DNA from: Mucilaginibacter pineti | Lineage (GTDB): Bacteria; Bacteroidota; Bacteroidia; Sphingobacteriales; Sphingobacteriaceae | Reading direction: 5' to 3' | Length of the DNA stretch: 60,612 nt | Assembly: GCF_900101875.1 (NCBI RefSeq) | Contig: NZ_FNAI01000022.1 | Location: 1-60,612, forward strand | Shown: in pieces, positions 42,065 through 50,322 of the stretch | Layout: each line of letters starts with the position of its first letter | Numbering within the stretch: position 1 is the stretch's first letter | Made by a program: the position numbers and the translations under genes | Notes under the pieces: model-generated | Database searches by the model: none | The model's input: only the letters and a program-made list of their open reading frames with translations | What the model was told of the DNA's origin: nothing

Positions 42065-43066
42065 ATGAGAAACGATAAATTAATCCCCGGAGCCATCCTT
42101 GCTTGTATAGGTGCTATACTGTTGCTTAACAACTTTGATGTTATTGATTTTCACTGGATGAACATCTTACACCTTTGGCCTATCTTTTTAATAATGGGCG
42201 GTGTTAACCTGGTATTTGCAGGCAATCGGTCGCCGTTGGCAACTATTATAAAACTAAGCGTGGTTGTTGCAGGTTTTGCCTTGCTGGTGTTTGGTAACTT
42301 TAGCAATCGTTATAATTTTTGGCCTGGCGTTTACAATTTTCATTACAACAATGATAATGATAACAACAGCGATGATGATAATGACGACAGTGATAGCACA
42401 AGCGCCGATAGCAGTGTAGTGAAAATTGAAGGTAGCAGCATGTTTAATAAAGATTATAACGCTACTGATGATAAGCTGGTACGCCTTAACATTAACGGCG
42501 GTGGCACAACCTACACCCTTAACGATACCACCAGTAAACTTTTCACCGCATCAACCAAAGAGTTTTATGGCAAATACGAGTTTAACAGCAATAAAGATGA
42601 TTCTGTTACAGTATTAAACCTGCGCATGAAAAACAATAATAAAGGCTGGCATTTTGATTCGGATGATAACAAATCAAACGAAGCTATTATTAAACTTAAC
42701 CCTAACCCGGTTTATGAATTTAATGTAGAAACCGGTGCAACAAAATTGGATTTCGACTTGACAAAATTCAAAGTAAAAAATGTAACTTTAAAGGGTGGTG
42801 CAGCATCATTCAATGTAAAGCTGGGCAATCCTTTGGTGGCTACCAATGTTGAGATTTCAACAGGAGTGTCTGAAATAAATTTCAGCATACCAAAAGACGC
42901 CGCATGTAGCATTCGTACAAATTCGGGCTTGTCATCAAACGAGTTTGAAGGGTTTATTAAAAAAGATAATAACCTTTACCAAACAGCCGGTTTTGATGCA
43001 GCAAAAAACAAAATATACATCCACATGAGCGGCGCTGTATCTGATTTTAAAGTGAACAGGTACTAA
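42065..43066 (+). CDS. LiaF-like membrane protein (DUF5668 plus C-terminal beta domain)
   Basis: 333 aa. Three or four N-terminal membrane helices (LIPGAILACIGAILLLNNF, LWPIFLIMGGVNLVF) are followed by an Asn/Asp-rich linker (about 93-120) and a soluble beta-helix-like domain (FNVETGATKLDFDLTKF, VEISTGVSEINFSI). This resembles the LiaF cell-wall-stress regulators of Firmicutes in layout. Partner of the PspC protein; probably senses or buffers envelope stress. Confidence 0.82.
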   Translation: MRNDKLIPGAILACIGAILLLNNFDVIDFHWMNILHLWPIFLIMGGVNLVFAGNRSPLATIIKLSVVVAGFALLVFGNFSNRYNFWPGVYNFHYNNDNDNNSDDDNDDSDSTSADSSVVKIEGSSMFNKDYNATDDKLVRLNINGGGTTYTLNDTTSKLFTASTKEFYGKYEFNSNKDDSVTVLNLRMKNNNKGWHFDSDDNKSNEAIIKLNPNPVYEFNVETGATKLDFDLTKFKVKNVTLKGGAASFNVKLGNPLVATNVEISTGVSEINFSIPKDAACSIRTNSGLSSNEFEGFIKKDNNLYQTAGFDAAKNKIYIHMSGAVSDFKVNRY

Positions 43067-43101
43067 ACATTTACCGGGACAGTACTACCATATATTTATG
43101 G

Positions 43102-43136
43102 CCGCCCCAGGAGTAATCCCGGGGCGGTTTTTTTTG
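43102..43136 (+). terminator. Terminator of the PspC/LiaF-like operon
   Basis: CCGCCCC (43102-43108) pairs with GGGGCGG (43121-43127), followed by nine T. Confidence 0.88.
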
Positions 43137-43201
43137 TGGGCTGATTTCATCTGCATATTTAATTCCTCATCTGCATATCTGCACATTTGAAATCTGCACA
43201 T

Positions 43202-43816
43202 CTAAAAGTTCTTCCTCACACACCATGTTGTCATACACCGCAGGTTTTGCACGTTGGTGGTTTTTATAGGCTCATAAAGTGTGCCGCCTAATTGGCGGGT
43301 ATAATTAACTAGTGTTTGCTGGTTCACCAGGAAACGTTCGGAGCCGTCGGGCAGTTGGTATCGGCCGTTGCCATTGCTTTTTACGAGGTTTTCGATACCT
43401 ATATCAGATGCCAGTCTGGCAAACAGAAAGCCGCCGGGTTTTAACACGCGCCAAAGCGATTGCATCATACTATCGAAATGCTGTTGGTTATGTGCAAAGT
43501 GCAATACTGCACTACAAATCACCAAGTCGAAAAAGTTATCCTCGAAAGGCATATCCTCAACCCCGGATATGGAAAAATTGGCTAAACCATTAGCCGGCGC
43601 CAGCGTGGTTGATAGTTGTTTAACCGCTTCAACGGCCTCTGCGCTTTGATCTATACCGTGAACTTCAAAACCATTCTGCAAAAAATAAACCAGGTTGCGC
43701 CCACCTCCGCAGCCTGCATCCAGTACGGTTCGGCAGCCATTAAAGCGCCCTTTCAGCAATTGATCAAACAGGTAAATGTCAATGTTGCCAAATATTTGCT
43801 GAAGGTTATTTTGCAT
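43202..43816 (-). CDS. Class I SAM-dependent methyltransferase (Methyltransf_11/25 type)
   Basis: 204 aa. Motif I is VLDAGCGGGRNLVYFLQNG, the acidic strand VHGIDQSAEAV, and motif IV FDLVICSAVLHFAHN. It acts on small molecules or is of unknown specificity. The adjacent GNAT gene lies 24 bases upstream on the same strand, so they may be co-transcribed. Confidence 0.88.
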   Translation of the reverse strand: MQNNLQQIFGNIDIYLFDQLLKGRFNGCRTVLDAGCGGGRNLVYFLQNGFEVHGIDQSAEAVEAVKQLSTTLAPANGLANFSISGVEDMPFEDNFFDLVICSAVLHFAHNQQHFDSMMQSLWRVLKPGGFLFARLASDIGIENLVKSNGNGRYQLPDGSERFLVNQQTLVNYTRQLGGTLYEPIKTTNVQNLRCMTTWCVRKNF

Positions 43817-43840
43817 AGAATAATGTTTTTAAAGACCGGA

Positions 43841-44134
43841 CTAATCATGTACGGCAAGCAAGCGGCTCCACTCGGGATGGCGTTTTAAAAAAGCCACAAT
43901 GTAAACACAAAGCGGAATTATTTTTAAATTATGCTGCTCCAGGTAAATAAATGTTTTTTCAACAAGGGCTGCCGCGATACCATGGCCTTCCATTTCTTGG
44001 GGCACTTCCGTGTGTATGAGGTATATCTTATCGCCTTTTTGTTTATAGTCAATAAATGATACTACACCATCGACAGCTAATTCAAAATTATGTGCGTCAA
44101 TGTTATTTATAAGCGGGATGTCTTCGTATTTCAT
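43841..44134 (-). CDS. Small GNAT-like N-acetyltransferase (PF14542 type)
   Basis: 97 aa, matching the short single-domain group typified by YidJ/GATD-like proteins: HTEVPQEMEGHGIAAALVEKTF (acetyl-CoA-binding P-loop EGHGIA) and IIPLCVYIVAFLKRHPEW at the end. Full length for this family. The substrate is unknown. Confidence 0.87.
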   Translation of the reverse strand: MKYEDIPLINNIDAHNFELAVDGVVSFIDYKQKGDKIYLIHTEVPQEMEGHGIAAALVEKTFIYLEQHNLKIIPLCVYIVAFLKRHPEWSRLLAVHD

Positions 44135-44448
44135 ATTTGTAACTGTAAATATAATCCAATAAAAAAAATTAAACAGTTGCTTTTGCTTTAAGTTACTTCA
44201 ACTTTTTAAATTATTTTGTTAAATTTAAAAACAACACATAGTTTGTATAAAATAACTTTGTTTGAATTATTCCTGAACTATTACAGGTATTGGTCAAATA
44301 AATAGGTTGATCTTACGTTTATAAGGCTGTAAGTTGGTTAAGTATCTGATTTTAACTTAGTTGTTTGTGTTTTTAATTTTAATTAATTTTGACTTGTGCA
44401 TCTATTTGTATAGAATTACAGTAGAAACGCCCCTTGTTTCATCCTATA
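44135..44448. other. AT-rich gap between divergent genes
   Basis: About 310 bases, very AT-rich, without ORFs or strong hairpins. It should contain the promoters of the GNAT gene (leftward) and of the secreted protein gene (rightward). Confidence 0.4.
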
Positions 44449-45141
44449 ATGAAAACTATTGAGTATCAATTTAAGCGCATTTTAATAAAAGCATTGCTTT
44501 TGTTTTGTGTTACCGGTGCTACCGCGCAGGTAAAGCAACAGCAGGTATATGCCGGGCTTAAAAAGAAACCCATAGGTATGCATGCGAAACAAAAAATTAC
44601 AGCTCCTGTGAGCAATCAGTATAAAGATTTTATGCAATTGGTAACGCGGGCTGGTGCGGTTTTCAGCCCTCCCAAGGGCTTCAGTGAGATTTCGGCTATG
44701 AACGATGAAGATTTTTCATATGATTACGCCATGGAAATTCCCGATAAGGATTTTGAAGTATGGTTCCAGGTAAAATCGCAAAAGGAAAATTACGCCAGTT
44801 ATGAGGCCTCCAAGGACGATAATATCCGTAAAGTAGCCAATCCCGATTCGTTATACATAGAAATGGGCAAGGCCCAGGCCACTGCATTTGCCGGCGATCC
44901 CAATTTTTTTATCCGCACCATACCCGCAAATGTACTGTCCCGTTACAATGCTGATGCGGGCAGGTCATATTTACTTAACCTGGTAGATATGCCATCAACA
45001 AAACATTATAAGTATGCTTTGCTGCTTACCTTGCAACGCAACCATACCGGTACCATCATGGTAGTTTACTTCACTAACGAAAAAGATCCCGAATTTTTCA
45101 AAAACATCGATAAGGCCAGTAACTGCCTCAAGTTTAAATGA
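44449..45141 (+). CDS. Secreted protein of unknown function
   Basis: 230 aa from the ATG at 44449 (MKTIEYQFKRILIKALLLFCVTGATAQ, a signal peptide with n-region, hydrophobic core and AQ cleavage site). The mature part is a mixed alpha/beta domain (FSPPKGFSEIS, FEVWFQVKSQ, YLLNLVDMPSTKHYKYALLLTLQ). No family is recognised. Separated from parE by 112 bases. Confidence 0.7.
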   Translation: MKTIEYQFKRILIKALLLFCVTGATAQVKQQQVYAGLKKKPIGMHAKQKITAPVSNQYKDFMQLVTRAGAVFSPPKGFSEISAMNDEDFSYDYAMEIPDKDFEVWFQVKSQKENYASYEASKDDNIRKVANPDSLYIEMGKAQATAFAGDPNFFIRTIPANVLSRYNADAGRSYLLNLVDMPSTKHYKYALLLTLQRNHTGTIMVVYFTNEKDPEFFKNIDKASNCLKFK

Positions 45142-45253
45142 TAATGCTCAAATGTTAATAAGTTGACAGTTTTGAACCAAAAGTTCAATGCCGAAAGTAT
45201 ATTTTTGCAATTAGGTGCAGTACTGCGCCCGTTTTAAAAAATCTACTTTATAA

Positions 45254-47149
45254 ATGGCAGAACCAGTTAATTATAGTGAAGATAGCATCCGCTCGCTCGA
45301 TTGGAAAGAGCACATCCGTTTACGCCCCGGTATGTACATTGGTAAGCTGGGCGATGGCTCGGCTTATGACGATGGCGTTTATGTATTGCTAAAGGAGATC
45401 ATTGACAACTCTATAGATGAGTTTGTGATGGGCAGCGGCCGTACCATTGAGGTAAGCATGAGCGATCATAAGGTTTCTGTACGTGATTACGGTCGTGGTA
45501 TTCCCTTGGGTAAAGTGATAGATTGCGTATCTAAGATAAATACCGGTGGTAAGTACGATAGTAAAGCCTTCCAAAAATCGGTAGGGTTAAATGGTGTGGG
45601 TACCAAGGCGGTAAACGCGCTGTCGAACAATTTCATCGTACAATCATACCGCGACGGCCGCACTAAACTGGCCGAATTTGCCAAAGGAGAACTGATACGT
45701 GATGAAGCCGAAAAGGAAACTACCCAACGCAATGGCACTGCTATAAACTTTATACCGGATGATACCATTTTCAGGCACTACAGGTTTATCCCCGAGTTTG
45801 TAGAGAGCATGATATGGAACTATGTGTTCCTTAATTCGGGCCTTACGCTAAACTTTAACGGTCAAAAATATTTTTCGGAACGCGGGCTTTATGACCTGCT
45901 TACCCGCAATACCGATGTGGAAACCCTGCGTTACCCCATCATCCACCTAAAAGGCGAGGATATTGAAATAGCCCTTACCCACGGGCAGGCTTACGGCGAG
46001 GAATATTATTCCTTCGTAAACGGACAAAATACTACGCAGGGCGGTACACACCAGGCTGCCTTTCGCGAGGCAGTGGTAAAAACGGTGCGCGAGTTTTACA
46101 AAAAAGAATTTGACGCAGCCGATATCCGTGCATCTATTGTGGCTGCCATTGCTATAAAGGTACAGGAGCCGGTATTTGAATCGCAAACCAAAACCAAGCT
46201 GGGTTCGCAAAATATTGGACCGGATGGGCCATCAGTTCGTGGTTTTATCAACGATTTCCTAAAAAAAGAACTGGATAATTACCTGCATAAAAATACCGCC
46301 GTTGCAGATGCGCTGCTAAAACGCATTTTGCAATCGGAACGGGAGCGTAAGGATATTGCCGGTATCAAAAAACTGGCTAATGAGCGCGCCAAAAAAGCAT
46401 CGTTACATAACCGTAAACTGCGCGATTGTAAGCTGCATTTTGAAGATACGCACGAGCGCCGCCAGGATACTACCTTATTTATTACCGAGGGCGATTCGGC
46501 CTCGGGTTCCATCACCAAATCTCGCGATGTGCAAACCCAGGCCGTGTTTAGCTTAAAAGGAAAGCCGCTTAACTGCTACGGACTAACCAAAAAAGTGGTT
46601 TACGAAAACGAAGAATTTAACCTGTTGCAGCACGCCCTTAACATTGAGGATGGCCTTGATGCACTGCGTTATAACAACATTGTGATAGCTACCGATGCCG
46701 ATGTGGACGGTATGCACATCCGCCTGTTGCTGATGACCTTCTTTTTACAATTTTTCCCCGACCTGGTGAAGGCCGGTCACGTATTTATTTTGCAAACGCC
46801 GCTGTTCAGGGTGCGTAATAAAAAGGAAACCATTTATTGCTACAGCGACGAAGAGCGCCGCAACGCGATAGCCAAATTAGGCAACAAGCCCGAAATAACC
46901 CGCTTTAAAGGGCTGGGTGAAATTTCGCCCGATGAGTTTGGCTTATTTATAGGCAAAGATATTCGCCTTGATCCGGTGATATTGAAGGACGCCAACATAA
47001 AAGGTCTGCTTGAATATTTCATGGGCAAAAATACCCCAGCCCGTCAAATGCACATTGTAAACAACCTGCGTGTTGAAAAAGATGATGAAAGCATTAACCC
47101 GCTGATTGCCGAAGAGGTGGATGGTGTAGCGTTGCCGGTAGCGGTGTAA
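45254..47149 (+). CDS. parE: DNA topoisomerase IV subunit B
   Basis: 631 aa. GHKL ATPase motifs EIIDNSIDEF, DYGRGIPLG and GLNGVGTKAVNALS, transducer region, and TOPRIM motifs FITEGDSASG and DADVDGMHI. Length and the TOPRIM end (EYFMGKNTPARQMHIVNNL) fit ParE rather than GyrB with its extra insert. With ParC it decatenates chromosomes and relaxes supercoils. In many Bacteroidetes parC follows; here a small lipoprotein gene follows instead. Confidence 0.93.
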   Translation: MAEPVNYSEDSIRSLDWKEHIRLRPGMYIGKLGDGSAYDDGVYVLLKEIIDNSIDEFVMGSGRTIEVSMSDHKVSVRDYGRGIPLGKVIDCVSKINTGGKYDSKAFQKSVGLNGVGTKAVNALSNNFIVQSYRDGRTKLAEFAKGELIRDEAEKETTQRNGTAINFIPDDTIFRHYRFIPEFVESMIWNYVFLNSGLTLNFNGQKYFSERGLYDLLTRNTDVETLRYPIIHLKGEDIEIALTHGQAYGEEYYSFVNGQNTTQGGTHQAAFREAVVKTVREFYKKEFDAADIRASIVAAIAIKVQEPVFESQTKTKLGSQNIGPDGPSVRGFINDFLKKELDNYLHKNTAVADALLKRILQSERERKDIAGIKKLANERAKKASLHNRKLRDCKLHFEDTHERRQDTTLFITEGDSASGSITKSRDVQTQAVFSLKGKPLNCYGLTKKVVYENEEFNLLQHALNIEDGLDALRYNNIVIATDADVDGMHIRLLLMTFFLQFFPDLVKAGHVFILQTPLFRVRNKKETIYCYSDEERRNAIAKLGNKPEITRFKGLGEISPDEFGLFIGKDIRLDPVILKDANIKGLLEYFMGKNTPARQMHIVNNLRVEKDDESINPLIAEEVDGVALPVAV

Positions 47150-47231
47150 AAGAGATTATTGGACTGTGGGACTATTTTGACTATGGGATTTTTGATAAAT
47201 AGAAATTAATAATAGCAATCAATAAAACACA

Positions 47232-47319
47232 CGTTATTGCGCGAAGCAATCCCTGATTAGTAGAGCCACTTTTAAAGTTCGCTCTGTAAGTTTGGGATTG
47301 CTTCATAGCTTGCAATGAT
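47232..47319. repeat. Inverted repeat of the TTGCGCGAAGCAATCC type
   Basis: GTTATTGCGCGAAGCAATCCC on the left faces GGGATTGCTTCATAGCTTGCAATGA on the right around a 40-bp spacer. It belongs to the same broad family as the CATTGCGAGG elements at 50246 and 57016. Confidence 0.85.
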
Positions 47320-47333
47320 GCCTAAGCATCTCA

Positions 47334-47753
47334 ATGAAAAGAATATTTTTTTTGCTCGCTGTATTATGTTGTTACGGATGTAACAGTCCAGTCGATAAAA
47401 GCAAAGGATTGCATGATACATCAGGAAATTCTGAAAGCAAGAATACTGTTACTGTAAAGGATTCTTTATCGCCAGTAAACAATAAATTAATTGGAATTTG
47501 GACAGACGGCCGTACGGAGAATGCAACTTTCGATATCAGAAAGGATTCAATCTATTATGTTGAGCAAATGAAAAGCTATAGGTATTCGACCCGCGGAGAC
47601 TCTATAAAAATATATTATGAAGATTACACTTTTAATGCTAATGTATATTTTATAAAGGATACGCTGGCTATAAGTTCCGAAGAGGGGGGGCAAATTCTGG
47701 AAGTTTTTAAATTAAATGTAGAGACACATATTTGTGTCTCTTTCCGTTCGTAG
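47334..47753 (+). CDS. Small lipoprotein with repeat-encoded C terminus
   Basis: 139 aa. Lipobox LCCYGC (Cys16) after MKRIFFLLAV. The mature domain is a small beta-rich fold (IGIWTDGRTENATFDIRKDSIYYV, a lipocalin-like start in short form). No family is recognised. The last 13 codons are encoded by a hairpin repeat (AGAGACACA..TGTGTCTCT), so the natural C terminus may have been replaced when the repeat inserted. Confidence 0.65.
   Translation: MKRIFFLLAVLCCYGCNSPVDKSKGLHDTSGNSESKNTVTVKDSLSPVNNKLIGIWTDGRTENATFDIRKDSIYYVEQMKSYRYSTRGDSIKIYYEDYTFNANVYFIKDTLAISSEEGGQILEVFKLNVETHICVSFRS
47720..47742. repeat. AGAGACACA palindrome inside a gene end
   Basis: GAGACACA and TGTGTCTC are exact complements around ATATT. 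The hairpin lies inside the last codons of the lipoprotein gene and is followed by TTTCC, so it may also weaken transcription. Confidence 0.8.
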
Positions 47754-47875
47754 TCATATCGTGGGAAGCAATATTCGTCTATACAAAATCAAACATATTT
47801 CCAAAAAATTCCTTACCTTGTATACCCCGTTATTAAATAATCGAGGTATATACTTTTTTATAAACAATTAAAAGA

Positions 47876-47906
47876 ACTCTCTCCTTTGGAGAGGGCAAGG
47901 TGAGGC
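47876..47906. repeat. Half unit of the CTCTCC palindromic element
   Basis: CTCTCTCCTTTGGAGAGGG followed by CAAGGTGAGGC, the right arm of the full elements. It ends one base before the cytidine deaminase ATG, so it forms the immediate leader of that gene. Confidence 0.85.
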
Positions 47907-47907
47907 A

Positions 47908-48396
47908 ATGATCAACCACGAAATAAAAATAGCTTTTGAAGAATACCATTCTATAAAAGAACTCGATAAAACCGATTATGAACTTTGCCTGGAAGCGACG
48001 GAGGCAATGAAAAATTCGCACTCGCCATATTCAAAATTTAGGGTGGGGGCGGCGCTGCGTTTGCAAAGCGGCAAAATAATTTATGGCAGTAACCAGGAGA
48101 ATGTGGCCTACCCTTCGGGCCTGTGTGCCGAGCGGGTGGCACTGTTTTACTGGGGAGCCAATCACCCGGATGATCCTGTTGAGGCTATGGCCATTACCGC
48201 GCAAACCAACGAATTTGAATTAACAAAGCCGGTAACCTCCTGCGGTTCATGCCTCCAGGTACTGGCCGAAGTGGAAAAGAAACAGAACAACCCCATAAAA
48301 GTTATCCTCTACGCCGAGCAGGGTCCCGTTTGGGTAATCAGGGGGATTGAAAATCAATTGCCATTTTTGTTTTTTGAAGAACGCCTAACTACATAA
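47908..48396 (+). CDS. cdd: Cytidine deaminase
   Basis: 162 aa. The zinc site is visible as CAERVAL (Cys, catalytic Glu) and TSCGSCLQVL (two Cys), with SPYSKFRVGAAL upstream for substrate binding. It converts cytidine and deoxycytidine to uridine forms in pyrimidine salvage. The ATG is one base after a palindromic half element. The SGNH hydrolase gene follows after four bases, so the two are co-transcribed. Confidence 0.93.
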   Translation: MINHEIKIAFEEYHSIKELDKTDYELCLEATEAMKNSHSPYSKFRVGAALRLQSGKIIYGSNQENVAYPSGLCAERVALFYWGANHPDDPVEAMAITAQTNEFELTKPVTSCGSCLQVLAEVEKKQNNPIKVILYAEQGPVWVIRGIENQLPFLFFEERLTT

Positions 48397-48400
48397 ACCT

Positions 48401-49060
48401 ATGAAACTGAAACTGATTTTATTGTTAATTGGCTGCGCTTTTAGCGCCAATGTGTTTGCCCAGCAAGGCTTTCCCTTTGATAACGAGATAAGGGCATTTA
48501 AACACCAGGACAGCCTCAGCTTCCCTAAGCCAAACGGCATCCTTTTTATCGGCAGTTCATCCATCCGTTTATGGGGAGATCTGGAACAACGTTTTGCCGA
48601 TAAGCCTATCATTAAGCGCGGTGTTGGCGGCAGCGAGCTTTGGCAATTGGTTGATTATTATACGCCCTATATCCTGTTCCCTTATCATGCACGTAAGATT
48701 TTTATTTATGCCGGCGAAAATGATATTGCCAATGGCAAAACAGCCCAGTTTGTCGCCGATGAGTTTGCCAAATTATGGGTGATGATCAACAAGCAAGCAC
48801 CTAAAACAGAAATCTATTTTATGTCGATTAAGCCAAGCCCTTCAAGGGTAAAATTTGAGGCCGTGGTTTTGCAGGCCAATGAGCTGATAAAAAACTATCT
48901 TAAAGATAAACCCAAAAGCCATTACGTTGATCTGGTACCCGCTATTTATAAGCCAGGCACCACACGGTCCGATTCCAGCCTGTTCAAAGGCGATTACCTG
49001 CACCTTAATTCAAAAGGGTATGATAAATGGCAGGCAGTGCTGCAACCACTGGTAAAATAA
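48401..49060 (+). CDS. Secreted SGNH/GDSL-family hydrolase
   Basis: 219 aa with signal peptide (MKLKLILLLIGCAFSANVFAQ). Blocks of the family: Ser nucleophile in FIGSSSIRLW, Gly in RGVGGSELW, Asn in YAGENDIANG, and Asp/His in DYLHLNSKGY. The enzyme acts in the periplasm as an esterase, perhaps on acetylated glycans. It is downstream of cdd by four bases, an unexpected functional pairing that is probably operonic by position only. Confidence 0.9.
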   Translation: MKLKLILLLIGCAFSANVFAQQGFPFDNEIRAFKHQDSLSFPKPNGILFIGSSSIRLWGDLEQRFADKPIIKRGVGGSELWQLVDYYTPYILFPYHARKIFIYAGENDIANGKTAQFVADEFAKLWVMINKQAPKTEIYFMSIKPSPSRVKFEAVVLQANELIKNYLKDKPKSHYVDLVPAIYKPGTTRSDSSLFKGDYLHLNSKGYDKWQAVLQPLVK

Positions 49061-49063
49061 AAC

Positions 49064-49096
49064 ACAAAAAAAGTCCCCGCCAAAAGACGGGGACTA
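49064..49096 (-). terminator. Terminator of the NTF2-like gene
   Basis: Read leftwards, AGTCCCCG and CGGGGACT (49072-49079, 49088-49095) form a stem followed by seven T. It ends the minus-strand gene at 49129; the rightward gene also stops just before it. Confidence 0.87.
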
Positions 49097-49128
49097 CACT
49101 TACTTACATTTAAACACTAAACTAAAAC

Positions 49129-49557
49129 TTACTTGAAAACGCTGTAAACGTTTGTTATTTTCCAGCCTTTGCCGGTATTGGCAATGGTTACATAGTTGCT
49201 GCGTACAAAGCCATCAAACTGCATATCAACTTTTACAACAGCAAGGTCAGAGTTGCTTTCAACTATTGTGGTGCTTGTTGTACATTGTTGCTCTACATTT
49301 TTGTTAACTTTTACTGATTCCATTATCTCGCCTTTTGTAAAGCTTAACACTTTTTTGCCGCGTAACATGGTGAATTTTGCTTCCTGATCAATTACGTCAT
49401 TAAAGCCTTGTATTTTACCGCGGGTAATGGCATCAACATAAGTGTTGATAGCGTAGTTTTTTGTTAAATATTCGCCTTCGTTGGTTACGTTTGCTTTTGC
49501 AACTCCACACACTATAATTAAGGCTAAGCCAAGGATGATTGATTTTAAGGTTTTCAT
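49129..49557 (-). CDS. Secreted NTF2-like (lumazine-binding-like) protein
   Basis: 142 aa with a signal peptide (MKTLKSIILGLALIIVCGVAKA). The mature part has the pattern of the SnoaL/NTF2 cone fold (NYAINTYVDAITRGKIQGFNDVIDQEAKF in pieces: YVDAITRGKI, LAVVKVDMQFDG, GKGWKITNVYSVF). Such domains bind small ligands; no catalytic residue can be named. Monocistronic, with its own terminator. Confidence 0.8.
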   Translation of the reverse strand: MKTLKSIILGLALIIVCGVAKANVTNEGEYLTKNYAINTYVDAITRGKIQGFNDVIDQEAKFTMLRGKKVLSFTKGEIMESVKVNKNVEQQCTTSTTIVESNSDLAVVKVDMQFDGFVRSNYVTIANTGKGWKITNVYSVFK

Positions 49558-49717
49558 ATTGTTGTTGTTAAGGTTATTATTATATTTATACTCATAAGAC
49601 AGCGGTAGTATCCATTACGTTACAAACAATTACAATAATTTGTACGATTTAACAATCATTTAACATGTGGCCCTTTTTTTTAATTACTTAGCAACATAAA
49701 CCCGCTAAAGCCCATCT

Positions 49718-50230
49718 ATGGTTGACTATAATACCATTATTTTGCAATTCGCTGAACAAGGCGAAAAAACCGGCTGGACCTACGTTGAAATTCCGGCCGA
49801 TGTAGCACAGCAAATGAAGCCCGGCAATAAAAGATCATTCCGGGTAAAAGGAAAACTTGATGAGTTGCCTATAGCTGGCATGGCCCTTATGCCGATGGGC
49901 GAGGGTAATTTTATTATGTCGCTTAAAAAGGAGATCTGCAAGGCCCTGCGTAAAGGCCGGGGAGCCATGCTCAAACTACAGCTTGAGCCCGACGACGATT
50001 TTAAATTTGCCGTACCGCTCGAACTACTGGAATGTTTTGAATACGAACCCGAAGCCGAAGAGTATTTTAACAGCCTTACCGAAAGCCACCGCGGCTATTT
50101 TACCAAATGGATAGACAGTGCCAAAACCCAGCCTACCCGCGATAACCGCATTGCCCACACCGTGAACGCAATGGTAAAAAGAATGGACTACGCGCAAATG
50201 TTAAGGGCGCTGAAAAAGGCAAGGGAGTAG
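49718..50230 (+). CDS. DUF1905/YdeI (OmdA-like) domain protein
   Basis: 170 aa. Residues 5-95 match DUF1905 (KTGWTYVEIPADVAQQMKPG, IAGMALMPMGEGNFIMSLKKE in short form) and the C-terminal part matches the YdeI/OmpD-associated (bacteriocin-protection) domain (EEYFNSLTESHRGYFTKWIDSAKT, RDNRIAHTVNAM). Cytosolic. Role unknown. The start is the first ATG. Confidence 0.85.
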   Translation: MVDYNTIILQFAEQGEKTGWTYVEIPADVAQQMKPGNKRSFRVKGKLDELPIAGMALMPMGEGNFIMSLKKEICKALRKGRGAMLKLQLEPDDDFKFAVPLELLECFEYEPEAEEYFNSLTESHRGYFTKWIDSAKTQPTRDNRIAHTVNAMVKRMDYAQMLRALKKARE

Positions 50231-50245
50231 GCAGATAAAAAGAAA

Positions 50246-50274
50246 TGTCATTGCGAGGTACGAAGCAATCTCAC
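50246..50274. repeat. CATTGCGAGG repeat, single arm
   Basis: TGTCATTGCGAGGTACGAAG and CAATCTCAC match the left arm of the element at 57016 with one difference. The right arm is absent. Confidence 0.85.
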
Positions 50275-50322
50275 AGGCCAGGTAACGACTTTACAAAATT
50301 AACATTATGTTATTGCCATTCC

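Noticed and set aside
47833..48021. 62-aa minus-strand ORF across the cytidine deaminase start
   Set aside because: Partly encoded by the palindromic half element and antisense to conserved codons.
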